Below, piece by piece: positions 8,775-17,148 of a stretch of 64,000 nt of DNA. This DNA comes from an uncultured Clostridia bacterium (lineage in GTDB: Bacteria; Bacillota; Clostridia; Christensenellales; UBA1242). The translations under genes and the position numbers were made by a program. The notes beneath the pieces were generated by a model. It saw nothing but the letters and a program-made list of their open reading frames with translations. It did no database searches and was not told the DNA's origin. The stretch is from positions 62,001 through 126,000 of the forward strand of contig CAKVLG010000001.1 of assembly GCA_934756675.1 (NCBI GenBank). The letters are read 5' to 3'. How positions within the stretch are numbered: position 1 is the stretch's first letter; each line of letters opens with the position of its first letter.

Positions 8775-8978
8775 CTACTTACCGTAACGTTTATTAAACT
8801 TCTCTACTCTTCCGCCAGCATCAACAATCTTTTGAGTACCAGTAAAGAAAGGATGGCATTTGCTGCAAATATCAACCTTAATTTCATCGCCTTTTTTTGT
8901 AGATCCTGTTTTGAATGTTTCACCACAAGCACATTTAACAGTTACTTCATGGTAATCTGGATGTATATCGTTTCTCAT
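8775..8978 (-). CDS. rpmE: Ribosomal protein bL31, zinc-binding (C+) form
   Basis: bL31, 67 residues from MRNDIHPDYHEV. The C+ type is shown by the cysteine pairs in CACGETF and ICSKCHPFF, which bind zinc. The start was chosen because GGAGGA lies at good spacing and homology begins here; an upstream in-frame ATG adds 11 residues. The C-terminus (VDAGGRVEKFNKRY) is typical. A strong promoter drives it and an intrinsic terminator follows it, so it is probably expressed largely on its own despite the operon-like rpmE-prmC-prfA order. Confidence 0.96.
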   Translation of the reverse strand: MRNDIHPDYHEVTVKCACGETFKTGSTKKGDEIKVDICSKCHPFFTGTQKIVDAGGRVEKFNKRYGK

Positions 8979-9009
8979 TTCTCGTTCCTCCGATTTCTTA
9001 GCAAGTTGC

Positions 9010-9038
9010 ATTGTACTACATTATTTGTTGTCTGTCAA
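9010..9038 (-). promoter_or_regulatory. Sigma-A promoter of rpmE
   Basis: TTGACA (9033-9038) and TACAAT (9010-9015) separated by 17 bp, 30 bp upstream of the rpmE start codon. Confidence 0.8.
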
Positions 9039-9100
9039 GTAAAACCATAAAAAGTACATAATTTTATTTTTTTAGCAGATATTAACTATAAGGAGTTATT

Positions 9101-9211
9101 ATGATGGCAGTATATTATGTATCTATCCCAAAGCAAGAAGTGTATTTCCCCGCCCCAGAATTTTCGACTAACGACACTTATGTCTTTGTCGCCCCAGAGC
9201 TTAATGATTAA
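9101..9211 (+). CDS. 36-residue acidic microprotein, unknown
   Basis: A short plus-strand frame flanked by minus-strand genes. It starts with a tandem ATG-ATG behind a strong AAGGAG ribosome site (9090-9095) and ends in TAA directly before an intrinsic terminator. The product is MMAVYYVSIPKQ followed by a segment rich in Tyr, Phe, Pro and acidic residues, ending VAPELND. No transmembrane helix, signal peptide or cysteine is present. The combination of ribosome site, complete frame and terminator is what makes it credible; function is unknown and no family was recognised. An antisense or sRNA role for the transcript cannot be excluded. Confidence 0.6.
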   Translation: MMAVYYVSIPKQEVYFPAPEFSTNDTYVFVAPELND

Positions 9212-9245
9212 AAAAGCCACTACAAACGTAGTGGTTTTTTGTTTT
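9210..9245. terminator. Bidirectional terminator between microprotein gene and ileS
   Basis: Stem CCACTAC/GTAGTGG (9217-9223 and 9228-9234) with a 4-base loop, flanked by A-rich and T-rich runs, so it can stop both the plus-strand microprotein transcript and ileS. Confidence 0.8.
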
Positions 9246-12200
9246 TATTTTTTCACGATTAATCCAACTGTTACAAGCTCGCCATTGACATCGTGTTGTT
9301 TTACATCGCCTTGCGGTTCTGCTTTATTCACGCTATCTGCTAGTGTACCTTGCATGATTTCACTCGCATATTTTTCAATTGTTTCAGCTGTTTTTTCGTC
9401 TGCGCTATATGTTATATCAATGTGGTCTGTTACTTCAAACCCAGCGTCTTTTCTTTGGTTTTGAATTTTTGAAATAAGTTCACGAACCAAACCTTTTTGA
9501 ATAAGTTCTGGAGTAAGCGTTGTGTTCAAGATAACTGTTATACCATTGTTTGTATCTGCAACATAGCCTTCTTTGCTCTTTGGAGTAATGAGTAAGTCGT
9601 CTTTTGCAAGTTCAACTATAGCACCATTTACATCAAATGAATATGTCTTTCCACTATTGACAAGGTCAACAACCTTTGTTGCATCACACGACAACAAATG
9701 ATTTTTTATTGCACCAATTTTTGAGCCATATTTTGGGCCAAGTGTCTTTAGTTGTGGTTTTAATTCATAACTGATATATTCACCAGCATTAGAAATAAAT
9801 TCAACATTTTCAACTCTTAACTCGTCTTCGATATAACCAATCAATTCATCTGTTAAAAGCAAATCTCTGTTTGCAGCTATAATCAATGAAGAAAGTGGTT
9901 GACGGTTCTTTATACCACTTAAGTTTCTTGCAACACGACCAAGAACAACAACTTCCAAAACATTTTCCATGCCGGTGTTTAATTTTTCGTCAATCAATTT
10001 TTCGTCACATTTTGGGAACGAGCAAAGATGAACAGAAATAGGTGCATTTTTATCTACACTTTTAACAAGATTTTGATAAATTTCGTCTGCAAGTGCTGGG
10101 ACGAAAGGTGCAATAACTTTTGAAAGTCCAACCAAGCAATAATAAAGTGTTGTAAATGCGGCTGTTTTATCTGCATTCTCACCACTAGACCAAAATCTTT
10201 CGCGACTTCTTCTTACATACCAGTTCGAAAGATTATCGACAAACACATTGATTGCTTTTGCTGGTTCTGTTGAAACATAATTAGACAAGTTTTCATCCAC
10301 AGTTTTAACAAGTTTGTTAAATTCAGAGATTATCCATTTATCCATGTTTGAAAGTTGGCAATCATAAATGCTTGATTTTGAACCATCAAAATTGTCGATA
10401 TTGGCATACAAACAGAAGAAATAATACGTGTTCCAAAGTGTACCCATAAACTTGCGTTGAAACTCTTCAAGTGTTTGTGTTTTGAAGCTTGTACCAAGCC
10501 ATGGATTGTTTGCTGTGTAGAAATACCAACGAACAGCATCTGAACCTTGTTTATTAAAAATATCCCAAGGCGCAACAACGTTACCAATGCTCTTACTCAT
10601 TTTTTTGCCATGTTCGTCATTAACAAGACCAAGTGGTAATACGCGTTTGTATGGAGCTTTGCCAAATAGCAAAGTATTAACTGCCAAAAGCGAATAGAAC
10701 CAACCACGCGTCTGATCCATACCTTCGCTAATAAACTCTGCTGGAAATGCTTTTTTAAACTTTTCTTTATTTTCAAATGGATAATGTAGTTCGGCAAATG
10801 GCATAGAACCACTATCGTACCAACAGTCAAGAACTTCTGGTACGCGATGCATTTTTCCACCGCATTTCTCACATTTTATTTCTAGTTTATCTACAAATGG
10901 CTTGTGCAAATCAATTTCTGCATTTGCATCAAGACCTGCTAATTCTTTAAGCTCTTTTACACTGCCAATTGCATGCACATGACCGCAGTCTGCACAAACC
11001 CAGAAAGGAAGTGGTGTGCCCCAATAACGATTTCTACCTATATCCCAATCAATAAGTCCGCGCAAAAAACCACCCATTCTACCTTCGCCAATAGTTTCTG
11101 GACGCCAGTCAACGCCTTCGTTATTTTTGATCAATTGATCTTTCATTTTTGTTGTGGCAACAAACCAGCTTGTTCTTGCATAATAAATTAGTGGAGTACC
11201 ACATCTCCAACAATGTGGATAGCTATGTGTAAACATTTGGTCTTTTAAAAGTTTATTTTGTTTTTTAAGCATATCAATAATGATTGGATCTGCTTTTTTT
11301 ACAAACAAACCAGCGAGCTCGCCGCATTCTTTTGGTAAACAGCCCTTGCTATCTACCAATTGAACAAATGGAAGATTATATTTTTTACCAACTTTGCTAT
11401 CGTCTTCACCAAAAGCAGGAGCAATATGAACAATACCAGTACCATCTGTAAGTGTTACATAGTCATCATTAACAACATACCAAGCACTATCTTTGTATTG
11501 ATCTTTAACAAAATCGAATAATGGTTCATATTTTGTATATTCGTAATCTTTGCCAAGTTTTTCGTCTATTAGTTCATATTCACCTTCAGCAAAAAGTGAA
11601 CTTATAAGTGCAGATGCTAAAATGTATTTTTCATCGCCCACTTTGATTTTAGAATATTTTTCTTTTGCATTCATACAAAGTGCAACGTTGCTTGGAAGAG
11701 TCCAAGGTGTTGTTGTCCACGCAAGAAAATATGTGTTATCTTCACCCACAACTTTGAATTTTACATAGACTGTTTTTTCTTTAACGTCTTTATAGCCTTG
11801 TGCAACTTCTTGGCTCGAAAGGCTTGTTGAACATCTTGGGCAATAAGGTACAATTCTGTAACCTTGGTAGATTAAACCCTTTTTGTATAATTCTGCTAAA
11901 CTCCACCATACTGATTCGATATAATTATTGTCGTATGTTATGTAAGCATGTGTGTTATCGACGGTGTAACCCATACGTTTACTAAACTTTTCCCACATGT
12001 CTTTGTATAGCCAAACATTTTGCTTACATTTTTCGATAAATGGTTCTACGCCAAACTTTTCGATATCTTCTTTGCCAGTAGACCCAATTTGCTTTTCGAC
12101 CTCAAGTTCAACTGGAAGACCGTGAGTATCCCACCCACCTTGGCGGAACACATTATACCCTTTCATAGTATTAAATCTTAAATACAAGTCCTTGATTGTT

Positions 12201-12385
12201 CTTGTTAAAACGTGACCAATGTGTGGCTTCCCATTTGCTGTTGGTGGACCTTCGAAAAACGAAAACGTCTTACCATTTTTGTTTTGTTCGATCATCTTTT
12301 CGAGAATCTTGTTTTGTTTCCAAAATTCAACCATTTTTTCTTCTCTTTTAACAAAATCAAGAGAGCTATCAACCTTATTATACAT
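9245..12385 (-). CDS. ileS: Isoleucyl-tRNA synthetase, long (type 2) form
   Basis: IleRS, 1046 residues from MYNKVDSSLDF, which has a GGAGGA ribosome site. An upstream in-frame ATG lies inside the T-box leader and was rejected. Class I motifs are visible: KPHIGHV near residue 54 and KKMSKSIGN near 600. The editing domain (FLAWTTTPWTLPSN, GTGIVHIAPAFGEDD) is present. The length and the segment WDTHGLPVELEVEKQIG point to the eukaryote-like IleRS2 group, which is often insensitive to mupirocin; sensitivity is not established here. Expression should respond to uncharged tRNA-Ile through the leader upstream. Confidence 0.96.
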   Translation of the reverse strand: MYNKVDSSLDFVKREEKMVEFWKQNKILEKMIEQNKNGKTFSFFEGPPTANGKPHIGHVLTRTIKDLYLRFNTMKGYNVFRQGGWDTHGLPVELEVEKQIGSTGKEDIEKFGVEPFIEKCKQNVWLYKDMWEKFSKRMGYTVDNTHAYITYDNNYIESVWWSLAELYKKGLIYQGYRIVPYCPRCSTSLSSQEVAQGYKDVKEKTVYVKFKVVGEDNTYFLAWTTTPWTLPSNVALCMNAKEKYSKIKVGDEKYILASALISSLFAEGEYELIDEKLGKDYEYTKYEPLFDFVKDQYKDSAWYVVNDDYVTLTDGTGIVHIAPAFGEDDSKVGKKYNLPFVQLVDSKGCLPKECGELAGLFVKKADPIIIDMLKKQNKLLKDQMFTHSYPHCWRCGTPLIYYARTSWFVATTKMKDQLIKNNEGVDWRPETIGEGRMGGFLRGLIDWDIGRNRYWGTPLPFWVCADCGHVHAIGSVKELKELAGLDANAEIDLHKPFVDKLEIKCEKCGGKMHRVPEVLDCWYDSGSMPFAELHYPFENKEKFKKAFPAEFISEGMDQTRGWFYSLLAVNTLLFGKAPYKRVLPLGLVNDEHGKKMSKSIGNVVAPWDIFNKQGSDAVRWYFYTANNPWLGTSFKTQTLEEFQRKFMGTLWNTYYFFCLYANIDNFDGSKSSIYDCQLSNMDKWIISEFNKLVKTVDENLSNYVSTEPAKAINVFVDNLSNWYVRRSRERFWSSGENADKTAAFTTLYYCLVGLSKVIAPFVPALADEIYQNLVKSVDKNAPISVHLCSFPKCDEKLIDEKLNTGMENVLEVVVLGRVARNLSGIKNRQPLSSLIIAANRDLLLTDELIGYIEDELRVENVEFISNAGEYISYELKPQLKTLGPKYGSKIGAIKNHLLSCDATKVVDLVNSGKTYSFDVNGAIVELAKDDLLITPKSKEGYVADTNNGITVILNTTLTPELIQKGLVRELISKIQNQRKDAGFEVTDHIDITYSADEKTAETIEKYASEIMQGTLADSVNKAEPQGDVKQHDVNGELVTVGLIVKK

Positions 12386-12642
12386 AAACTTTTCCTCCAA
12401 TAAAAAATTCAGCGTGTTATAAGAAACACACTGAATATGTTTACCACTTATAACAGCTTGCGACCAACATCGCAACACCTCTGTAACGGGAAGTCCCCGT
12501 GATGCTTACTGCCCTTTCAGCACCCCACATCGGCAAGTGATACTTTCTAACCTTCTGCTTAACCCTTTTCACCAACCAGGGCTTCTCTAAAAGCTTATTG
12601 CTAGCAGCGTGTCTTACCTTTAGCGTGTTTGTTTAGATTGAT
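12386..12642 (-). promoter_or_regulatory. T-box leader (isoleucine type) of ileS
   Basis: A roughly 255-base leader between a strong promoter and ileS. The distal Stem I loop is recognisable (GGTTGGTGAAAAGGG, 12563-12577 on the minus strand). A plausible AUC isoleucine specifier followed by A lies at 12539-12541. A TGGT at 12463-12466 can pair with the ACCA end of tRNA-Ile. A terminator hairpin with a T run follows just before the ribosome site. The antiterminator sequence departs from the usual T-box consensus, so the exact folding is uncertain, but position and parts fit a transcriptional T-box. Confidence 0.75.
12401..12436 (-). terminator. T-box terminator hairpin of ileS
   Basis: Stem of 12 bp (12407-12418 with 12425-12436, one G-U pair) and six T residues on the minus strand, ending about 10 bases before the GGAGGA of ileS. 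Confidence 0.8.
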
Positions 12643-12648
12643 AGTTAA

Positions 12649-12677
12649 AGTGTAGCATCGCCTTTTTATTTTGTCAA
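12649..12677 (-). promoter_or_regulatory. Sigma-A promoter of the ileS T-box leader
   Basis: TTGACA (12672-12677) and TACACT (12649-12654) separated by 17 bp. It overlaps the stop codon of murC. Confidence 0.8.
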
Positions 12678-14032
12678 GAATTTTTAAAACATTTGCATAT
12701 CTCAACAATATTCCCCGCACCAAGAATTAAAATCACATCGCGGCTGTTGACTTTTGCTTGCAAGTATCTATAAATTTCATCAAAACTTTCAAAGTATTTT
12801 CCTTTTGTTCCAACCAAATCTTCGCTTAGTTTTTTACTCGTTATTCCTGATATTGGCAGTTCCCTTGCAGGGTAAATTGGATACAAAATAGTTTCTTTTG
12901 CACCAATAAAACAATTGCAAAACTCAGCATAAAGCGCCTGAGTACGCGAATAAGTGTGTGGTTGAAACACAACATAAATATCGCCATCGAAAATACCCTT
13001 TGCCGTTTCTATGCTCGCTTTTATTTCGCTTGGGTGATGCGCATAATCATGAATAACATGTGCGCCGCAAAGTTCACCCACCTTTTGAAAACGCCTATCT
13101 ACCCCGCTAAACTCTAAAAGACTTTGCTTTATTACATCTTTATCAATATTTTCTTTTATGCTCACACAAATGCTGGCTAATGCATTATAGATATTGTGCC
13201 TGCCATACACGCCAAGCTCAAAAGATTCATAAAATTCACCTAAATAATAGCAGTCAAACTTGTATTTTTTGTTTGGCAATTGAACTATGTTTCTAGCAAC
13301 TACATCTGCATTATTTTTAGCGCCATAGCTAATTATTTTACATTTTGCTTTAATTTTGGTGCAATTATCGTCATCATTATTTAGCACTACATATCCATTT
13401 TCACGCGTGTTGTTTGCAAATTGATTGAATGACGAAAACAGATGCATCATGTTTTTAAAGTAATCTGTATGGTCTTTTTGAATATTCAAAATAATTGCAT
13501 AGTTATTCGTCAGTGACAAAAAGCTGTCGACATACTCGCACGCTTCGGTAATAAAATATTTATCGCCGCCCGCGCGGACATTACCACCGATTTTATCATA
13601 CTCGCCGCCAATATGAATGCTTGGGTTTAGTCCAGCATTTAAAAATATATCAGAAAGTATACCTGTTGTTGTCGTTTTTCCATGCGTACCAGCCACACTT
13701 ATTACACAATTATAATCGCTAGAAATTAGTCCCAAAAGTTCCGCCCTTGTGATGATTTTTATGCCAAGTTTTTTTGCTTGCAAAATCTCTGGGTTATCTT
13801 CGTGCACAGCAGCAGAAAACACCACTAGATCGATGTCTGGTGTTATGTTTTTCTCGTTATGACCGATATAGACTTTTATTCCAATACATTCTAATCTTTT
13901 TGTGACTTCACTCTCTTTACAGTCGCTTCCGCTGACTTTGTAATGTTTTTTCGCTAGCATTGTTGCCAAAGCAGACAGACTGATGCCGCCTATACCAACA
14001 ATGTGTATACGCTTACCAAATTTTCCTATCAT
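12674..14032 (-). CDS. murC: UDP-N-acetylmuramate--L-alanine ligase
   Basis: MurC, 452 residues, adds L-alanine to UDP-MurNAc with ATP, the first Mur ligase step in the cytoplasm. Motifs: the nucleotide-binding HIVGIGGISLSALA at the N-terminus, the P-loop SVAGTHGKTTTTGI near residue 115, the lysine region FITEACEYVDSFL, and the C-terminal HDYAHHPSEIKA. Length and motif order are normal. No Shine-Dalgarno is visible before the ATG; a TAAAAT lies five bases upstream without a good -35, so how it is initiated is unclear. Confidence 0.96.
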   Translation of the reverse strand: MIGKFGKRIHIVGIGGISLSALATMLAKKHYKVSGSDCKESEVTKRLECIGIKVYIGHNEKNITPDIDLVVFSAAVHEDNPEILQAKKLGIKIITRAELLGLISSDYNCVISVAGTHGKTTTTGILSDIFLNAGLNPSIHIGGEYDKIGGNVRAGGDKYFITEACEYVDSFLSLTNNYAIILNIQKDHTDYFKNMMHLFSSFNQFANNTRENGYVVLNNDDDNCTKIKAKCKIISYGAKNNADVVARNIVQLPNKKYKFDCYYLGEFYESFELGVYGRHNIYNALASICVSIKENIDKDVIKQSLLEFSGVDRRFQKVGELCGAHVIHDYAHHPSEIKASIETAKGIFDGDIYVVFQPHTYSRTQALYAEFCNCFIGAKETILYPIYPARELPISGITSKKLSEDLVGTKGKYFESFDEIYRYLQAKVNSRDVILILGAGNIVEICKCFKNS

Positions 14033-14075
14033 AATGTATTTTATGATTGTTTTTGTGGTTTAGTACATTTTTGCA

Positions 14076-14105
14076 ACAAAAAAGGAACACCAAATTTGGT
14101 GCTCC
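14076..14105 (-). terminator. Intrinsic terminator of spoVG
   Basis: An 11-bp near-perfect inverted repeat centred on CACCAAATTTGGTG followed by TTTTTT on the minus strand, between spoVG and murC. Confidence 0.8.
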
Positions 14106-14134
14106 CTATTAACCGCATAATATCCGAGTAGAAA

Positions 14135-14410
14135 TTACTCTTGATCTTGTTTCTTTTTAGCTTCTTCAAAAGCCTTTAATACAAGGTCGCGGATTTGTTC
14201 CCTAGTTTCTGTGTTCAATGGATGAACAATATCCTTGAATTCTCCATCTGGGGTTTTTCTGCTTGGCATTGACATAAAGTAACCATCATTACCTTCGATA
14301 ATTTTGATGTCGTGAACAACAAAGCAATCATCGATTGTAATAGATGCACTAGCTTTTACTTTGCTAGTATCGTTCTTTACAATGCGTACTCTTACGTCTG
14401 TAATTTTCAT
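14135..14410 (-). CDS. spoVG: SpoVG, RNA/DNA-binding global regulator
   Basis: SpoVG, 91 residues, normal length. The start MKITDVRVRIV, the middle VVHDIKIIEGNDGYFMSMPSRK and DIVHPLN are family hallmarks. Named for a stage V sporulation phenotype in Bacillus, it is a small nucleic-acid-binding regulator found also in non-sporeformers, so it does not by itself prove sporulation. An AGGAG ribosome site precedes the ATG. It has its own terminator and a plausible promoter (TACAAT with TTGCGT at 17 bp upstream, around 14458-14487). Confidence 0.96.
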   Translation of the reverse strand: MKITDVRVRIVKNDTSKVKASASITIDDCFVVHDIKIIEGNDGYFMSMPSRKTPDGEFKDIVHPLNTETREQIRDLVLKAFEEAKKKQDQE

Positions 14411-14506
14411 GTTCTACTCCTCTTTTATAATCGGTCTATTTCCTAGACTAGTTTTATTGTATACTAATCACCGTTAAAACGCAACTATTTTTAATCGTTT
14501 TGTTAA

Positions 14507-15730
14507 TTATTTGCCTTTAACTCTAACGAAAACCTTTTTACCTTTGCGCACAACTATTGGCTTGTCTGCTTTGATAGTTGCTGCAAAATCATCGACTTTG
14601 TTGCCATCAATAAATATTCCGCCCTGAGAAATCAAACGTCTTGCTTCGCTACGCGATTCTGTGATTTTTAAATCTGCTAAAAGTTCACAAACATTAATGC
14701 CTTCTGCAAGTTTTTTTGCATCGTATTCAAGTTCGTTCATGTTTTGGCTTTCGCCTTTGCCACTAAATATTTCTTCTGCTGTCTTTTGTGCTTCAATGGC
14801 TTTTTCTTCACCATGAACGAGTTTTGTAATCTCGAAACTCATAATCTTTTTTGCTGCAATTATATCTTTTTTGCAAAGCTCACGAATTTCATCCATTGGT
14901 TTATCAGAAAACCATCTGAGTAATGTTTCAACGTCTTTGTCGCCAACATTCATAAAGTATTGGTAAAAATCATAAACACTAACTTTACCAGAATCTACCC
15001 ACAAAGCTCCGCCAGCCGTCTTTCCCATTTTTTCACCTTTGCTATTAAGTAAAAGTGGCGTGGTCATTGCTTGAACAATATGACCAGATTTTTTACGAAT
15101 TAAATCAGCGCCCGCTACCATGTTGCCCCATTGGTCACTGCCACCAATTTGAAGCATGCAACCATATGTGTTGTGCAAGTATTCAAAATCGTAAGATTGA
15201 ATTGGCATATAGCCCATTTCCAAAAATGTTAGACCGCCAGTTGCAAGTCTTTTTTTGTATGCTTCAGCTGCGAGCATAACGTTGACATTAAAATGTGTTC
15301 CAACGTCACGCAAGAAATCAACATACGAGTAATTTTTCATCCAATCATTGTTATTCAAAATAATTGCAGGGTTATCTCCATCTGTTACAATAAACTTTTT
15401 TGCAAACCTGGCAATTGCTTTTAGGTTATCTTCTACCGTTTCTTTTGAAATCATTGTGCGCATATCTTGCCTGCCGCTAGGGTCGCCAATTTGAGCTGTT
15501 GCCCCACCTATAACAAGAATGCCCTTGTGCCCAGCATCTTGCAAATATCTAAACGCTCTAAGTGAACAAAGGTGACCTATGTGTAGAGCATTTGCTGTTG
15601 GATCGATTCCAAGATAAAATGTTACAGGTTCCCCGTTCAAGATTTTTTTAAGTTCTTCTTTGTTAGTTGTTTGATATAAAAGCCCACGTTCTTCTAAAAA
15701 ATCAAACAAGTCCTGTCCATGTATTTTCAT
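14507..15730 (-). CDS. tyrS: Tyrosyl-tRNA synthetase
   Basis: TyrRS, 407 residues, charges tRNA-Tyr. Class I motifs: the HIGH box in TANALHIGHLCSLRA near residue 47 and KGEKMGKTAGG (KMSKS equivalent) near 230. The tyrosine-binding GGSDQWGNM is clear, and a C-terminal S4 RNA-binding domain (SEARRLISQGGIFIDG) is present. GGAG lies before the ATG. No T-box is present in its short leader, unlike many Firmicute tyrS genes. Confidence 0.96.
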   Translation of the reverse strand: MKIHGQDLFDFLEERGLLYQTTNKEELKKILNGEPVTFYLGIDPTANALHIGHLCSLRAFRYLQDAGHKGILVIGGATAQIGDPSGRQDMRTMISKETVEDNLKAIARFAKKFIVTDGDNPAIILNNNDWMKNYSYVDFLRDVGTHFNVNVMLAAEAYKKRLATGGLTFLEMGYMPIQSYDFEYLHNTYGCMLQIGGSDQWGNMVAGADLIRKKSGHIVQAMTTPLLLNSKGEKMGKTAGGALWVDSGKVSVYDFYQYFMNVGDKDVETLLRWFSDKPMDEIRELCKKDIIAAKKIMSFEITKLVHGEEKAIEAQKTAEEIFSGKGESQNMNELEYDAKKLAEGINVCELLADLKITESRSEARRLISQGGIFIDGNKVDDFAATIKADKPIVVRKGKKVFVRVKGK

Positions 15731-15755
15731 TTTCTTTCTCCTTTTAATACACTCA

Positions 15756-15783
15756 ATTTTACAATATTTGAATAAAATGTCAA
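15756..15783 (-). promoter_or_regulatory. Promoter of tyrS
   Basis: TTGACA (15778-15783) and TAAAAT (15756-15761) separated by 16 bp, back to back with the promoter of the SPFH gene. Confidence 0.65.
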
Positions 15784-15790
15784 GTTTTAT

Positions 15791-15819
15791 TTTACTTTTT
15801 ACACGCGTTTTTATATAAT
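15791..15819 (+). promoter_or_regulatory. Promoter of the SPFH/zinc-ribbon gene
   Basis: TTTACT (15791-15796) and a perfect TATAAT (15814-15819) with 17-bp spacing, followed by a GGAGG ribosome site. Confidence 0.7.
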
Positions 15820-15849
15820 AAATATATAAATAAACTTTCGGAGGTTATT

Positions 15850-16878
15850 ATGGGCTTTTTTAAAACAAATCTATTAAAGTCAATTGAATGGACAGATCCA
15901 TCTAAAAATACAATGGTATACAAATACCCAATGGACGGCAGGCAAATCATGTATGGTTCAAAACTCACAGTTCGCGAATCGCAAGTTGCTATCTTTTTAA
16001 ACAAAGGTCAAATTGCAGATATTTTTGGACCTGGCATCTACACACTTAGAACATCTAACTTACCTATCTTAACTCAACTGTTGTCTTTACCATATGGGTT
16101 TAAATCTCCATTCTATGCAGATGTGTTCTTTGTTAACACAAAACAATTCACAAACCAAAAATGGGGCACAAGCAACCCTATCACCATGCGCGATAATGAA
16201 TTTGGTACAATTCGTATCCGCGGTTATGGTACATATTCGTTTAAAGTTGATAATCCTGAAACCTTCTTAAAAGAACTCTTTGGTACTAATTCAACTTTTG
16301 AAACAGAAGACATTTCTTCTTACTTAAAGAGCATTTTAGTTTCTTCTATTTCAGACTCAATTGCAGAATCTAAAATCAGTGCACTCGACATTGCAAGTAA
16401 CCTTACAGAATTTTCTACTATCGTTTCTCAAAACGTTAGCACAACATTTGAAGAACTTGGCTTAAAACTTTCAAAACTTGTTATTGAAAACATTTCGTTC
16501 CCAGAAGCTGTTGAAAAAGCTATCGATACACGCACAAGCATGGGCGTTATGAGTGACCAAATGGATACATACATCAAATATCAATCTGCAAATGCTATTA
16601 CAGAAGCTGCTAAAAATCAAGGTGGTAGTGGCTTAGCAGGTATTGGTGCACAAATTGGCGTTGGTGCTCAAATTGCAGATACTATGAGAGATGCATTAAC
16701 CAAAAAAGAGCCAGAAGGTGTTTTCTGTCCAGAATGTGGTGCAAAAAATAAAAAGAACGCTAAGTTCTGCAGCGAATGCGGCAAGAAAATGGCAACTGCA
16801 AGTGGCAACTGCCCAAATTGTGGCGCTAAGATTGCAAAAGGTGCTAAGTTCTGCAGCGAATGCGGTCAAAAAATATAA
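15850..16878 (+). CDS. SPFH (Band 7) protein with two C-terminal zinc ribbons
   Basis: 342 residues, resembling the YdjI/virion-core-like SPFH group. Residues about 25-230 form the Band 7-like region (TVRESQVAIFLNKGQ, GPGIYTL, TIRIRGYGTYSFKV). A Gly/Ala-rich linker follows, then two zinc ribbons of the form CPECGAKN...FCSECGKK and CPNCGAKI...FCSECGQK. Such proteins assemble into membrane-associated scaffolds, and in Bacillus YdjI acts with phage-shock-type proteins; no PspA or partner gene is adjacent here. GGAGG ribosome site. It stands alone between a promoter and a terminator. Confidence 0.85.
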   Translation: MGFFKTNLLKSIEWTDPSKNTMVYKYPMDGRQIMYGSKLTVRESQVAIFLNKGQIADIFGPGIYTLRTSNLPILTQLLSLPYGFKSPFYADVFFVNTKQFTNQKWGTSNPITMRDNEFGTIRIRGYGTYSFKVDNPETFLKELFGTNSTFETEDISSYLKSILVSSISDSIAESKISALDIASNLTEFSTIVSQNVSTTFEELGLKLSKLVIENISFPEAVEKAIDTRTSMGVMSDQMDTYIKYQSANAITEAAKNQGGSGLAGIGAQIGVGAQIADTMRDALTKKEPEGVFCPECGAKNKKNAKFCSECGKKMATASGNCPNCGAKIAKGAKFCSECGQKI

Positions 16879-16883
16879 CAAAC

Positions 16884-16914
16884 AAAAAAACTAGGTTTTC
16901 ACCTAGTTTTTTTA
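16884..16914. terminator. Bidirectional terminator
   Basis: Stem ACTAGGT/ACCTAGT (16890-16896 and 16901-16907) flanked by A and T runs, serving the SPFH gene and the convergent dinB operon. Confidence 0.8.
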
Positions 16915-16918
16915 TTGC

Positions 16919-17146
16919 CTAAATTTCTACAAACCAAATAAGTTCATCAAAAAATAAATATCTTTCCTTGCCAAGAATGCGACACAAGTATCTTGTTCCC
17001 TTTCCGCCACCACGAGTACTGGCGGCCTTTCTTATATCTAACACTCTGTCTATATTAAATATTCTTCCATCTTCCCAATAGATTTTTTCTGGCAACACTT
17101 TGCCTTCTTTTTTCATTAGCGCTAAGACAGTTATATCCTTTCGCAA
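16919..17146 (-). CDS. Small conserved-looking protein downstream of dinB
   Basis: 75 residues, starting with TTG at 17146 behind a GGAG site; no ATG gives a comparable frame. The product is basic and has a beta-rich look (EKIYWEDGRIFNIDRVLDI, a GGGKGTRYLCRI segment and an aromatic FFDELIWFVEI tail). It begins two bases after the dinB stop, so the two form an operon. Small proteins of this type are often found next to the dinB genes of Clostridia; a partner or modulator role for the polymerase is only an inference. Confidence 0.65.
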   Translation of the reverse strand: MRKDITVLALMKKEGKVLPEKIYWEDGRIFNIDRVLDIRKAASTRGGGKGTRYLCRILGKERYLFFDELIWFVEI

Positions 17147-17148
17147 AC

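Noticed and set aside
12386..12478. Extended IleRS start upstream of 12385
   Set aside because: It runs through the T-box terminator, and GGAGGA clearly marks the ATG at 12385.
15731..15790. T-box before tyrS
   Set aside because: The leader between promoter and start codon is too short to hold one.
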